Shown here piece by piece: positions 8,778 to 17,947 of a DNA stretch of 64,000 nucleotides. Position 1 is the stretch's first letter; each line of letters begins with the position of its first letter. The notes under the pieces are model-generated. The model saw only the letters and a list, made by a program, of their open reading frames with translations. It was not told where the DNA came from and searched no databases. Source of the stretch: Puniceicoccaceae bacterium (lineage in GTDB: Bacteria; Verrucomicrobiota; Verrucomicrobiia; Opitutales; JAFGAQ01); NCBI GenBank assembly GCA_028285755.1, contig JANQOQ010000004.1, positions 198,720-262,719 on the forward strand. Direction: 5' to 3'. Both the position numbers and the translations under genes were made by a program.

Positions 8778-9569
8778 ATGAAGATACAAGCAATACTCCT
8801 CACCGTTCTTCTATCCTTACCTGCGATCTTCATACACGCAGGCCCTGACGTTGATATAGTCCACAGCAATTCAAGCGGCATCTTAAATCAACTCATGTTT
8901 TCGGCAGATCCGAATCTGCAATTATCTGAAATCCAGAGATTGAATCAACGGGCCAGAAAAGCGGTAGCCGAGAAAGACTGGAAGAAAGCTTCCGATTTAC
9001 TCAAGGAAGCCTATCAAAAAGACCCTAAGGATGCAGAGACATTTCTCGGATTCGCCCATTTTCACCGGGAGCGTGAGGAATATCCTTCTGCGGAAAATGC
9101 ATTGCGCCAGGGCTTACAAACAGCCCCTGATCATACGAAACTTAATTTTGAGCTCTCACGTATGCTCATCCTCAAGGGTGAATTGGAAAATGCCATCCAG
9201 CATGCGGAACTGGCTGCTAAGAATGAAGACTCACTCTGGGCACATGCATCCTGGTTGGCACAGCTTTGTGAATATAATGAGGACAAGGCCGGCCAGAAGG
9301 ATGCCCTGCAAATTGCCCATGAAAAGATCGCAGCAGACATCGAAATGATGGGTCTCGCAATCGTCCGCTACGAACAAACGGAGCAAGTGGTAGATACCTA
9401 TACAGATACCGAGATTGTTACGCGTTTTGGTGGAGAAACCGAAGAAATCGAAGTGGAGCGTTATATCCGGGAATTGCGAGAAGCACCTCAGGCCTGGAAG
9501 GACAAACTTGTAGAACTGCAAGCTCAAGAAAGTCAGATTGCTGAACAGCTCAAAAAGTTGCAATCCTAG
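8778..9569 (+). CDS. Secreted TPR-repeat protein
   Basis: A 263-aa protein with a signal peptide (cleavage near IHAGP). Residues 50-160 contain two to three tetratricopeptide-like helical pairs (AEKDWKKASDLLKEAYQ, REREEYPSAENALRQGL, LILKGELENAIQHAELA). Residues 235-263 are a Gln/Glu/Lys-rich helix likely to form a coiled coil. No catalytic motif is visible. It is divergent from the GH2 operon and shares its operator region. It probably acts as a periplasmic scaffold or protein-interaction partner; a specific role cannot be given. Confidence 0.75.
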   Translation: MKIQAILLTVLLSLPAIFIHAGPDVDIVHSNSSGILNQLMFSADPNLQLSEIQRLNQRARKAVAEKDWKKASDLLKEAYQKDPKDAETFLGFAHFHREREEYPSAENALRQGLQTAPDHTKLNFELSRMLILKGELENAIQHAELAAKNEDSLWAHASWLAQLCEYNEDKAGQKDALQIAHEKIAADIEMMGLAIVRYEQTEQVVDTYTDTEIVTRFGGETEEIEVERYIRELREAPQAWKDKLVELQAQESQIAEQLKKLQS

Positions 9570-9601
9570 GCTGAGGTATCCCTAATTTATTTTAGCACGA
9601 T

Positions 9602-9618
9602 CACTTAACCGATAAGTG
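9602..9618. promoter_or_regulatory. Inverted repeat upstream of GH43
   Basis: CACTTA, 5 bp, then TAAGTG, a perfect 6-bp inverted repeat 33 bp after the TPR gene and about 100 bp before the GH43 start. It could be an operator or weak hairpin. It does not match the TTTACWGTAAA motif, so this gene may be controlled differently. Confidence 0.3.
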
Positions 9619-9720
9619 TCTGTGAGTTGCGGGTAAGATTCGGTGCTTACTAGCTTAATGCAATTCAAGATAGTAGCTGCAATTCGTTTAGCTACATACC
9701 CATGTATTAACCTTAGCACC

Positions 9721-10611
9721 ATGAAATTACTTACCCTACTCTCCGCGCTGTTTATTTCGATCGGCGCAATTGCCCAGAATCCACTAATGGTGGGTGATCG
9801 TTCGTTTTACGGCGCAGATCCCTCTGCACTCTATACCTCCGATGGCAGGCTTTTTATGTTCCCCACCACGGATAACTTGGTCTGGGATAACCAGGTGGGC
9901 TGGAGCGTCTACTCTTCCGAAGACGGCGTACACTGGAAAGACCATGGTCTCATTTTCGATAATGAAATGTCCGGCTGGGGCGTAAACAATGCCTGGGCAC
10001 CGGATATTACCGAAAAGAACGGTAAGTTTTACTTTTACTACTATTTTCGCAACAGCGGACCTGACGGAGGTGTGGGTGTAGCAATCGCTGATAAGCCGGA
10101 GGGACCCTACAGGGAAGCTCTGGGCCACCGCCTGTTAAAGGGGCATGACCCGGCGATTTTCAACGATGATGATGGGCAATCTTACCTGTTTATCCAGGAT
10201 AAGGCTTATATCCTCGGCGATGATATGATCAGCATCAAGGAAGGTCCCATCAATCTCGGCCTTGAATATCGCCCTGAGAAATTTGAAGCCGCCTATGTCA
10301 TCAAGCACAAAGACACCTATTACTTCACGATCGCTCGTGCATGGAACAATCTGATCTACTATACTGCGAAAAATGTACTCGGGCCTTACACCTTTGTCGG
10401 TGAATTTATGGAACCTTATGGCGGTAATAATCATCACTCCATCGTGAATATTAAGGGTCAATGGGTCATTTTCCATCACGAGTGGGTCAAGGACAAACCC
10501 GGCCATGAAGGCCACCAACGCCGCATCCGTGCCGAGTATTTACACTTCAACGAAGATGGCACTATAAAGATGGTGAAACCCACTGACCAAGGGATCACTC
10601 TGGATCTCTAG
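9721..10611 (+). CDS. Secreted GH43-family glycosidase
   Basis: A 296-aa single-domain GH43 propeller, starting at the ATG that begins a clean signal peptide (cleavage after IGAIAQ). An upstream in-frame start at 9643 would add 26 residues before that peptide and is less likely. The three catalytic carboxylates are readable: Asp33 in YGADPSAL (base), Asp143 in GHDPAIF (pKa modulator) and Glu189 in KFEAAYV (acid). WAPD at 92-95 is typical of the family. The protein is near the minimal size for GH43 arabinofuranosidases, arabinanases and galactosidases. The gene stands alone, convergent with GH27, with a strong hairpin between them. Likely substrate: arabinose- or galactose-containing side chains. 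Confidence 0.88.
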   Translation: MKLLTLLSALFISIGAIAQNPLMVGDRSFYGADPSALYTSDGRLFMFPTTDNLVWDNQVGWSVYSSEDGVHWKDHGLIFDNEMSGWGVNNAWAPDITEKNGKFYFYYYFRNSGPDGGVGVAIADKPEGPYREALGHRLLKGHDPAIFNDDDGQSYLFIQDKAYILGDDMISIKEGPINLGLEYRPEKFEAAYVIKHKDTYYFTIARAWNNLIYYTAKNVLGPYTFVGEFMEPYGGNNHHSIVNIKGQWVIFHHEWVKDKPGHEGHQRRIRAEYLHFNEDGTIKMVKPTDQGITLDL

Positions 10612-10631
10612 AGAATTTACGGAATAAAACC

Positions 10632-10655
10632 CCTGCGGGTGTGATCACCCGCAGG
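10632..10655. terminator. Strong hairpin between convergent GH43 and GH27 genes
   Basis: CCTGCGGGTG, TGAT loop, CACCCGCAGG: a perfect 10-bp GC-rich stem centred in the 53-bp gap between two convergent stop codons. The position fits a bidirectional transcription stop. No T-run follows on either strand, so termination may need Rho or the stem may mainly protect 3' ends. Confidence 0.6.
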
Positions 10656-10664
10656 AGAAACCCA

Positions 10665-12068
10665 TCAGATCTCTGACATACGATAAATTTTAGAGCCGTG
10701 CGGTGGAAGCTCAACGGTAAACCGCTTCTCATAAGCGCCCAGGGTTTCCTTTGTCCACAAATCACGGATCAGGTATTTGCCCCGGTAGTGCTCAAGCTCG
10801 AATTCGAAGGTTACGGACTTCTTTTCCTCTGAGATGTTGAAGAGCGCAAAATACTTGTCGTTTGAATTCGGAATATCCGCGATCCAGATGACCTCGGTCT
10901 GATAAAAATCCCGATAGATCTGGCGACCGTTTTCGCTGTTCTGGTTTACTTCGAGCACTTCCTCATTCGTGAGCAGATCGAATGTGAAATCGGGCGATGA
11001 GAGCAAATCCGCACCGATCATCAGGGGTGAGCGTGCGATACACCACAGATTCATCAGCGTGTATTGCTCATCTTCAGTAAAATGCGTCATGCGCTCAGGG
11101 CCATGTGGGCGATCGTTCAGGCTTAATCGGCCAATGGGCAGCATATCGGCATCCGGCCAGTGCCCGGGGCCCGCAAAATTGGACCACGCGTTGATCAAAT
11201 CAAAATTGTGGCGCAAGTGCTCCCACTTGTCCCAAAAATCACCGGAGATCCGCCACAGGTTTGTGTGAGCCGAAACATGTTTGGCCGAGGAAAGAGGCGT
11301 TTCACCGGGCGAGAGGCTCAGTACCATGGGTCTGCCGCAGTTATCAATGGCATTACGGATGAGCTCAATCTCCCCCTTCCTGTAATCTCGCGCGGCAATG
11401 TCATCTACCTTCACATAATCGACTTCCCATTCAGCATACAGTTCGAACAATGAATCGTAATACTCCTGGGCTCCGGGCTTGGAAGCATCCACCCCAAACA
11501 TATGGTTGCTCCAATCGCAGGTGTCCCAGGGCTCACCGATATCACGGGCAGTGTATTCGGTGCCTTTGATGGGCAGGTCGTAATACCAGGCTACCCGGTG
11601 GATGCCGCGCATCAGGTGAATGCCAAACTTAAGGCCTTTACCATGCACGTAATCTGCAATCGGTTTAAAGCCTTTGCCCCCTGCCGATGAGGGGAAGCGC
11701 TCTACCGCCGGCAGTAGCCTGCCAAATTCATCGATAGTCGTATACTCCGGGTAAAGCGGCTCGCCATCTTCCTTGTAACGGATGTTACCATGCCCCCAGC
11801 GGCGATGGGTTTTCCAGTTTCCCGGCGCAGGATGCCACCAGATATAGTCGATGACTGCATATTCCCAGCCATAATCCTTAAGCCGCTCGGCCATGACGTC
11901 GACGTTTGCCTTGTAATCCGCCTCATTGATGCGCGAATCGTAGGCGTCGAAGCTGTTCCAGCCCATGGGTGGCTTTTGAGCCAGTTTGTATTTAGGATCG
12001 ATATGATCTGCGCACAAATTTAGCGCGCAAACTGCTAGCAGCAAGCAAGGAATCAGGGAGTATTTCAT
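10665..12068 (-). CDS. Secreted GH27 enzyme, candidate beta-L-arabinopyranosidase
   Basis: A 467-aa GH27 TIM-barrel enzyme with signal peptide (LLLAVCALNLCADH). KPPMGWNSFDAYD (32-44) is the family start signature, Asp222 in YVKVDD is the nucleophile and Asp277 in RISGD the acid/base. In alpha-galactosidases the strand-2 motif is DDCW, whose second Asp binds the sugar O4/O6; here it is Asp74-Tyr75 (VIDYIWW). Loss of that Asp is a feature of GH27 beta-L-arabinopyranosidases, whose substrate lacks C6. The start is ATG at 12068, because the longer frame begins at TTG inside a hairpin. It lies downstream of the mutarotase on the same strand. Alpha-galactosidase remains possible. Confidence 0.88.
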   Translation of the reverse strand: MKYSLIPCLLLAVCALNLCADHIDPKYKLAQKPPMGWNSFDAYDSRINEADYKANVDVMAERLKDYGWEYAVIDYIWWHPAPGNWKTHRRWGHGNIRYKEDGEPLYPEYTTIDEFGRLLPAVERFPSSAGGKGFKPIADYVHGKGLKFGIHLMRGIHRVAWYYDLPIKGTEYTARDIGEPWDTCDWSNHMFGVDASKPGAQEYYDSLFELYAEWEVDYVKVDDIAARDYRKGEIELIRNAIDNCGRPMVLSLSPGETPLSSAKHVSAHTNLWRISGDFWDKWEHLRHNFDLINAWSNFAGPGHWPDADMLPIGRLSLNDRPHGPERMTHFTEDEQYTLMNLWCIARSPLMIGADLLSSPDFTFDLLTNEEVLEVNQNSENGRQIYRDFYQTEVIWIADIPNSNDKYFALFNISEEKKSVTFEFELEHYRGKYLIRDLWTKETLGAYEKRFTVELPPHGSKIYRMSEI

Positions 12069-12070
12069 AA

Positions 12071-12103
12071 ACAAAATAAGGGGTGATTGTCCCCCTATTT
12101 TGT
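12071..12103 (-). other. Hairpin abutting the GH27 start codon
   Basis: Two 13-nt arms with one mismatch (ACAAAATAAGGGG at 12071-12083, CCCCCTATTTTGT at 12091-12103) and a 7-nt loop. The structure ends 2 nt before the GH27 ATG in the transcript. It sits in the 100-bp gap after the mutarotase gene. It may be an intercistronic terminator or attenuator, a stabiliser, or a block on ribosome access. Confidence 0.5.
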
Positions 12104-12168
12104 TCGAAGAAATATGGCTGCCAACGCCCCCCTACTTTTCAGTTGAGTGGCATGATGGCCCGAAGCAC

Positions 12169-13308
12169 TTATCGGGCAGTAAATTTGTAAATGGTGGTGG
12201 TTTCGTAAACTTCGCCTGGCTCCAGCACAATGGATGGGAAATTCGGCTGGTTGATGGAATCCGGGTAGTGCTGGGTTTCGAGGCAGAATCCGGTGCGCTT
12301 CTGATAAGCGATGCCCTTCTTGCCTACATTCGTGCCATCCAAAAAGTTGCCTACATAAAACTGCACGCCCGGTTCTTCCGTCAGAACCTCCATATAACGG
12401 CCTGACTCCGGCTCGTAAACTGTCGCTGCAAGAGTCATCCCCTGGCCACGTTTATTAAGCACCCAGTTGTGGTCATACCCACCGCCATATGCGATTTGCT
12501 CATCGTCAGCGTCTACACGATCCCCGATTGCAGTTGGTTGGGTAAAGTCAAAGGGAGTTCCGGCTACCGGTGTAATCTCTCCGGTTGGGATTAAGCCTGC
12601 GTCCACCGGAGTCATATTATCCGCGTTGAGCGTGACAATGTGATCCAGAATATCGCCATTCCCTTCTCCGCGAAGATTAAAGTAAGAGTGGTTGGTCAGG
12701 TTCACAGGGGTCGCCTTATCCGTAACGGCATGATACTCAATTTTCAACTCGTTAGCATTTGTAAGGGTATAGGTAACAGTCACTTCCAATGTTCCCGGAT
12801 AGCCCTCTTCTCCGTCCACACTAGTGTATTTGAGCTTAAGCTTCGATTCATTGTTCTCAATGTAGGCCTTTGCATCCCACAGCACTTTATCAAAACCGCG
12901 TGTGCCCCCATGCAGGTGGCAGGGAATTCCCCCGGGCGCATTATTGGTAACCAAGGAATAGTCTTCACCATTGAGTGAAAACTTGCCATCGGCGATACGA
13001 TTACCTACGCGGCCGATCAATGCTCCGAAATAGGGAGTCGCTTCCAAATACTCATCGATCGTGTTGTATCCCAATACGATGTCCTCGAAATGTCCGTTAC
13101 GATCCGGCGCAAACAGGCGGGTGACGATCCCCCCGTAGTTGGTGATCTCGGCAGTCATGCCGTTTTCATTTTTCAGCGTGTAGAGCGTGGCTTCTCTGCC
13201 ATCCTGATCGTTTCCAAAGGGCTTCATTTGTATCGTAGAAAAATTACCCGCCCACAATGCATGAGCAAGGAGAGCCTTTACAAGTAAAATGCGAATTAGG
13301 TGCGTCAT
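12169..13308 (-). CDS. galM: Exported aldose 1-epimerase (galactose/arabinose mutarotase)
   Basis: A 379-aa GalM-family protein that interconverts alpha and beta anomers of aldoses. All four residues of characterised GalM enzymes are visible: His in HLHGGTRGFD, His in TNHSYFNLRG, Asp in GGYDHNWVL and Glu in LETQHYPD. The start at 13308 gives a signal-peptide-like N-terminus (LLVKALLAHALWAGNF); an upstream Met would add 19 residues. L-arabinose matches D-galactose at C1-C5, and GalM enzymes commonly accept it, so this protein can feed anomers released by nearby GH27/GH43 enzymes. It is followed after 100 bp by GH27. Its promoter region is shared with the sulfatase at 13491 and contains a TTAACTGTAAA site. 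Confidence 0.9.
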   Translation of the reverse strand: MTHLIRILLVKALLAHALWAGNFSTIQMKPFGNDQDGREATLYTLKNENGMTAEITNYGGIVTRLFAPDRNGHFEDIVLGYNTIDEYLEATPYFGALIGRVGNRIADGKFSLNGEDYSLVTNNAPGGIPCHLHGGTRGFDKVLWDAKAYIENNESKLKLKYTSVDGEEGYPGTLEVTVTYTLTNANELKIEYHAVTDKATPVNLTNHSYFNLRGEGNGDILDHIVTLNADNMTPVDAGLIPTGEITPVAGTPFDFTQPTAIGDRVDADDEQIAYGGGYDHNWVLNKRGQGMTLAATVYEPESGRYMEVLTEEPGVQFYVGNFLDGTNVGKKGIAYQKRTGFCLETQHYPDSINQPNFPSIVLEPGEVYETTTIYKFTAR

Positions 13309-13432
13309 AGAATATAATAAGTTAAACAGGGGAAATGATTTAAGACTTATTACGTCTAAAATCATAAATCAATAATGCATTGAACTAGAATAAAATATGC
13401 AATCAAACAACTCGATAAGTCACCCGTATCCA

Positions 13433-13443
13433 TTAACTGTAAA
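13433..13443. promoter_or_regulatory. Operator-like site TTAACTGTAAA (site 2)
   Basis: One mismatch from the perfect palindrome TTTACTGTAAA. It sits between the divergent mutarotase-GH27 genes (minus) and a sulfatase (plus), 48 bp before the sulfatase ATG. The flanks (ATTAAC-T-GTAAAGC) match site 4 almost exactly. Confidence 0.6.
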
Positions 13444-13490
13444 GCTCAAATCTTCCTTACGTGCGCAAACACTCCACCCATATTAAGATT

Positions 13491-14894
13491 ATGCGTAAAA
13501 CCTGCTTTCTAGCTTTCGCCTGTCTGATCGTATGCGCATCGGGCTTTGCAAAGGACTCTCGTAAAAATGTGCTGCTGCTCATGGCCGATGATTTTAACCA
13601 CTGGCTCCCTAAGATCGGCTACTACCCGAGTGCGAAAACGCCGAATCTTGACCGACTCGCAGATCGCGGGGTGTTGTTTGCGGACGCTCAAAACTCCTCC
13701 CCGGTTTGTAACCCTTCGCGCAATGCCATTTTCTCGGGTTTACGCCCGGTCACCTCGGGAATCAGCGCTAATTCACATGGCTTCGTGCGAGAGCAGGAAG
13801 GTCTCGAGCATATCGTATCCCTCCATCAGCATTTCCTGAACAATGGCTACTACACCTACGGTGCAGGTAAACTCTGGCACCCGGGCCGTATGGGCGCACC
13901 GAATACTGATCCCGAGAACTGGACGGACATATACCGAGGCGGCACCGGCAGCCCCGGAGGTGACTATAACCGCTTTGAAAGCGGCTACCGGGGCTACAGC
14001 TGGAGCGGCGGAGAATTTAACCTCCAGGACGATGCGGCAGATACCATAATGGCTCATCATATCGCTGAGCTGATCGAAAATATGCAAGACGATCAGCCGT
14101 TTTTTATCGCGTGCGGTTTCTTTCGCCCTCACCTGCCCTGGCATGTGCATAAACGCTTCTGGGACCTATACGAAGAGGAGGATATCGTGATTCCTCAGGG
14201 ATATCGGGAGGATGATCTGGAAGATCTCGTCAAAAAACCGAACAATCGTGCCATCCATGAACAAATCACAGGTGAAGGGCTCTGGAAGCAGGGCATTCAT
14301 GCCTATCTAGCTAATTTAAGCTATGCTGACTACAATGTGAGCATCGTGCTCGATGCACTGGAAAACTCACCTTACGCTGAGAACACTATCGTGCTTTTCA
14401 TGGGGGACCACGGGTGGCACCTCGGTGAAAAGAATCGTTGGAGCAAACATGATGTATACGACCAGGCCAACCGCACTACCTTCATTATCTACGATCCATC
14501 CGCTAAGGGCAATGGGCAGATGTCCCGGAAGGTGGTTTCGCTTCAGGATATCTATCCGACGTTAATTCAATTGTGCGCGCTCCCTGACAACCCGCATGTT
14601 GAAGGCAATGACCTGAGCCCGCTCCTAAGCAACCCGAATGATCCCGATTGGGATAAGCCGGTGCTTATTTCTTATCAGGACATACACTACCTGAAAACCA
14701 ATGAATGGAAGTGGATACCCGACGGCGAGGCCAGTCAGCTGTATGATGTCGTGAATGACCCCTATGAGTGGAACAATCTATACGGTAAACCCGAGTATGC
14801 ACAGATCGCGGCCAAGCTGGACGCGATTGTCCAACGGGAGATCAGACGCGGGGAAGCCCTGCGTGTAAAGATAGCCTCAGAGCTTACCTTCTAG
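13491..14894 (+). CDS. Secreted S1-family sulfatase
   Basis: A 467-aa type I sulfatase that hydrolyses a sulfate ester using formylglycine made from Cys73 in VCNPSR. Metal-site Asp33-Asp34 lie in LLMADDF, and FMGDHGWHLGEK holds the C-terminal metal-binding Asp-His. The choline-sulfatase/iduronate-sulfatase-like features (WLPKIGYYPSAKTPN, FFRPHLPWH) set it apart from arylsulfatase-A types. The start is ATG at 13491, giving the signal peptide CLIVCASGFA; a GTG 30 bp upstream is less likely. The maturation enzyme is not in this window. It is divergent from the mutarotase and ends 5 bp from the convergent ara operon. Confidence 0.92.
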   Translation: MRKTCFLAFACLIVCASGFAKDSRKNVLLLMADDFNHWLPKIGYYPSAKTPNLDRLADRGVLFADAQNSSPVCNPSRNAIFSGLRPVTSGISANSHGFVREQEGLEHIVSLHQHFLNNGYYTYGAGKLWHPGRMGAPNTDPENWTDIYRGGTGSPGGDYNRFESGYRGYSWSGGEFNLQDDAADTIMAHHIAELIENMQDDQPFFIACGFFRPHLPWHVHKRFWDLYEEEDIVIPQGYREDDLEDLVKKPNNRAIHEQITGEGLWKQGIHAYLANLSYADYNVSIVLDALENSPYAENTIVLFMGDHGWHLGEKNRWSKHDVYDQANRTTFIIYDPSAKGNGQMSRKVVSLQDIYPTLIQLCALPDNPHVEGNDLSPLLSNPNDPDWDKPVLISYQDIHYLKTNEWKWIPDGEASQLYDVVNDPYEWNNLYGKPEYAQIAAKLDAIVQREIRRGEALRVKIASELTF

Positions 14895-14899
14895 ATTCC

Positions 14900-16318
14900 T
14901 TATTGCTCGAATTGAAATTTGAAACGATCCGAAGGAACTCTGGCATTCTCTAAAAGTGTTTTTGCTTTGGCCACCAGATCGGGGCGGTCGTAGGCCAGGT
15001 TACGTGTCTCACCGATGTCGTTTTCGAGATCGTAGATTTCAATCGCAGCTTCAAAGCCATAGCCATTTACGCCGTTGCGGACGGCTTTCCATTTACCCCA
15101 TCTAACGGCCTGGGCACCCTCCCGCTCCAAGAACTCCCAATAGAGATATTCGTGCCTGGGTTGCATTTTGCCCTTAAGCTCAGGAAGAAATGAGATTCCA
15201 TTCGTTTTTTCGGGTATCTCCACACCGGCAATTTCAGAAAAAGTCGGCAAATAATCCCAAAACGCGCTGATATGGTCACTGGTTCGCCCTGGTGCAATCG
15301 TGCCCGGCCAGTATGCCACGAAAGGCACGCGGATACCGCCTTCGTAGAGGTGGCGCTTCATACCCTGGAGTGGCCCATTCGTATCGAAAAACTCCTTCTG
15401 GTTGCCCCCCTCTTCATGCGGGCCGTTATCCGAGGTAAAAATAATCAGGGTATTATCATCGATCTCCAGTTCTTCAAGCAGAGCAATAATCTGGCCGATT
15501 CCGGCATCCATGCGCGTGACCATGGATGCATGGGCTTTCTGCACCAAAGGCCAATCCTTGTTTTCATAGGGGCCTAGATCCGGCACCTCCATGCCGTGCT
15601 CAGTGCCAGTGAACCAGAACTCATTATTCGCATGCGGGATGGTCACGGACAGGTATAGCATGAACGGGCCTTCGCTGTTCTCTTCGATCCATCGAAGAGA
15701 GTCCTCTACCAGTAAATCATGGGAGTATTCCTTGCGGTCCTCAGGGAGCGTATAGGTGCCTTTACCTTTCGAATATCCGCGATCGGCGATCTGAACCTTG
15801 TTTTTCAGCATCTCTTTTTTGCCGTTTCGCCAAAGATGTGAAGGATAGAAATTGTGCGCATCGATCTGGTGCATGTAGCCGTAGGAATAATCAAAGCCCT
15901 GCTTTTGAGGTTCCCCGCTGCTACCCACATTGCCGCTGTCCCATTTCCCAATAATGGCTGTGCGGTAGCCCGCCTTCTTCAGTTGTTTCGCAAAGGTGTG
16001 ATCTTCAGGTCTGAGCGGATAACTTCCGTTGCCTCTGATTCTAGCATGCCCTGTATGCAAACCGGTAAGCAGCGAACATCGTGATGGCGCACAAACCGTT
16101 GCCCCGGAATAGTGATCGGTAAAACGGATGCCCCCCTCAGCCATACGATCCAAATTGGGTGTCTGGATCATCGTTTGGCCAAAGCTACCAATTTCCCCGT
16201 AGCCCAGATCATCCGCGAGAACAAGGATGATATTCGGGGGTGTATCTTTCGCAAATGCAGAAGATAAAGCAAACAAGAGACTGATAATAGCTGATTTGAA
16301 AAGCAGGGTAAGTTTCAT
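14900..16318 (-). CDS. Secreted S1 sulfatase, arylsulfatase-A type
   Basis: A 472-aa sulfatase with signal peptide ending near SSAFAKD. Asp36-Asp37 (LADDLGYGEIG) bind calcium, and Cys76 in VCAPSR becomes formylglycine. TGLHTGHARIRGN, FTSDNGPHEEGG and MKRHLYEGGIRVPF are classical arylsulfatase/GalNAc-6-sulfatase motifs. This clearly differs from the iduronate-2-sulfatase-like paralogues elsewhere in the window, so a different sulfate position or linkage is likely. It is the last gene of the eight-gene araB-led operon, 12 bp after the preceding sulfatase. Exo-acting sulfatases of this type usually act on galactose- or hexosamine-containing glycans; here sulfated arabinose is an alternative. Confidence 0.93.
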   Translation of the reverse strand: MKLTLLFKSAIISLLFALSSAFAKDTPPNIILVLADDLGYGEIGSFGQTMIQTPNLDRMAEGGIRFTDHYSGATVCAPSRCSLLTGLHTGHARIRGNGSYPLRPEDHTFAKQLKKAGYRTAIIGKWDSGNVGSSGEPQKQGFDYSYGYMHQIDAHNFYPSHLWRNGKKEMLKNKVQIADRGYSKGKGTYTLPEDRKEYSHDLLVEDSLRWIEENSEGPFMLYLSVTIPHANNEFWFTGTEHGMEVPDLGPYENKDWPLVQKAHASMVTRMDAGIGQIIALLEELEIDDNTLIIFTSDNGPHEEGGNQKEFFDTNGPLQGMKRHLYEGGIRVPFVAYWPGTIAPGRTSDHISAFWDYLPTFSEIAGVEIPEKTNGISFLPELKGKMQPRHEYLYWEFLEREGAQAVRWGKWKAVRNGVNGYGFEAAIEIYDLENDIGETRNLAYDRPDLVAKAKTLLENARVPSDRFKFQFEQ

Positions 16319-16330
16319 AGTAAATGTAGG

Positions 16331-17947
16331 TTAAATTCCTTCCGGGAGTGCGGCTCGCCAGCCATTATACAGGAGCTCTCGCAGCATAGCTTCGGTTTTG
16401 GCATGTTCAGGTAAGCCCGCCAAATTGATGTGTTCATTGGGGTCTTCCTGTAAATCGTAGAGTTCCACGGCTCGTAGATTATCTTGGGTGAAATCGGGGG
16501 AGCGGTCACTACGCCACTCGCTGTAGCGATAACGCTCAGTGCGCACAGCCCTACCCAAACCTCCTATCGGGATCATCGAGTAAGCTGCTTTTTTCCATTT
16601 TTGACTGGGATTTTCCAGAAGTGGCAGGAGGCTCAGTCCTTCCAGATTATCCGGGGATTCTAAATCCCAAATATCGTAAAGTGTCGGTGCAAAATCCACG
16701 AGCTCCACGATACCTTCTGCTGCTGTTCCGTTGCCCTTAAGATCCGGCACGTAGATAATGAACGGCACGCGAGTCGATTGCTCGAATAGCGTAAATTTGC
16801 TCCACAAGCCATGCTCACCCAGATGGAACCCGTGATCCGATAAAAGAATAACAATGGTATTCCCAGCGAGTTTATTCTCTTCGAGTGCGGTCAACACCTC
16901 CCCGATTAGCGAATCGATATAAGAGGCAGTTGCATAATAGGCTGAGATTGCCTCACGCTGCCGTTGCTCCGTGGGGCCATATTCGGGGTAAAGGCCATTG
17001 AAAATATCGTAGTTGCTGCCATTGCGTTTCGCCACTGCAGGGATGTTGCGGTCTTTGCGGGCAGGTGCGTCTGTCAGCTCCATTTGCTCAGGCGGATACA
17101 GGTCTACAAATTCCTTAGGCGCTAGCAACGGCGTGTGCGGGGCGTAAAAACCCAGCGTCAGGCAAAATTGCTGCCCAGACTCGGCGAATCTTTCGATGAG
17201 ACTCACGGCGTGCTTCGAGATGCAACCGTCTTCCATTTCCTCAGCGCTCATCCCGCTGTCGCCGACTTGCTCCGCCATCAACTGCTGAAAAGGTTTGCGC
17301 AGTGGCCAGGTATTTTTCTCACCGGCGGCCAGGCGTATTTCGCGCTCCTCCCGCTTCTGGTGCAGGCGTGCGACCACCTTTTCATCCGGCAAAAACTTGT
17401 AAACCAGCTCGGCGTCTTCCATCACCTCTTCATGCGTCATGATCGATGCATGGACGCCCGCAAAATTCGCATCCGGGCGGTCATAGGCGTGGGTATAATA
17501 GATCTCATCAAACCCATCTATGAAACGGTAGGACTCCTCCCACTTATGCACAATTTTGCCACTCCCCACGATAATTGCGGATGGATTTTGCTGCAGAATA
17601 TCTGCATAAAAAGTTACCCCCTCCGGAATGGTAGCATCCATTTTGTCACCATTGCCGTAAACCCCAGTGCTATCCGGCCTCAATCCCGTGCCGAAGCTCG
17701 CACGCGAGGGATTGCATACGGGCCCCTGGCAATACGCACGGTTAAACTGAATGCCCCGGCTTGCAAGGCGATCCACATGAGGTGTCTGCACGACGGAATT
17801 ACCGTAGCATCCAACTGCTTCCGCAGACCAATCCTCGACACTCAGGACCAGGATATTCATACCCTTCGTGCGCTCCTGCAAACTCTCGGAATGGAGCAAA
17901 CTTGTTGAAACCAGGAGTAGACCTGCGATCAAATAGATATTTTTCAT
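16331..17947 (-). CDS. Secreted S1 sulfatase with Glu-Asp metal motif
   Basis: A 538-aa sulfatase with signal peptide (LIAGLLLVSTSLLHSES). Its ATG overlaps the stop of the GH27 gene as ATGA, which fixes the start and implies translational coupling; an earlier in-frame Met is rejected. Cys78 in VCNPSR is the formylglycine site. At the N-terminal metal site the usual Asp-Asp is Glu38-Asp39 (LSVEDWSAEAVG), a conservative but uncommon change. LLSDHGFHLGEHGLW retains the C-terminal metal Asp-His. It is longer than its paralogues through an insertion around residues 185-240. It sits in the araB-led operon, so it probably desulfates an arabinose-containing glycan. Confidence 0.92.
   Translation of the reverse strand: MKNIYLIAGLLLVSTSLLHSESLQERTKGMNILVLSVEDWSAEAVGCYGNSVVQTPHVDRLASRGIQFNRAYCQGPVCNPSRASFGTGLRPDSTGVYGNGDKMDATIPEGVTFYADILQQNPSAIIVGSGKIVHKWEESYRFIDGFDEIYYTHAYDRPDANFAGVHASIMTHEEVMEDAELVYKFLPDEKVVARLHQKREEREIRLAAGEKNTWPLRKPFQQLMAEQVGDSGMSAEEMEDGCISKHAVSLIERFAESGQQFCLTLGFYAPHTPLLAPKEFVDLYPPEQMELTDAPARKDRNIPAVAKRNGSNYDIFNGLYPEYGPTEQRQREAISAYYATASYIDSLIGEVLTALEENKLAGNTIVILLSDHGFHLGEHGLWSKFTLFEQSTRVPFIIYVPDLKGNGTAAEGIVELVDFAPTLYDIWDLESPDNLEGLSLLPLLENPSQKWKKAAYSMIPIGGLGRAVRTERYRYSEWRSDRSPDFTQDNLRAVELYDLQEDPNEHINLAGLPEHAKTEAMLRELLYNGWRAALPEGI

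Noticed and set aside
17135-17908. A 257-codon open frame on the plus strand within the minus-strand sulfatase
   Set aside because: It is an antisense shadow; the opposite frame encodes the full sulfatase with all its motifs, and this product has no recognisable features.
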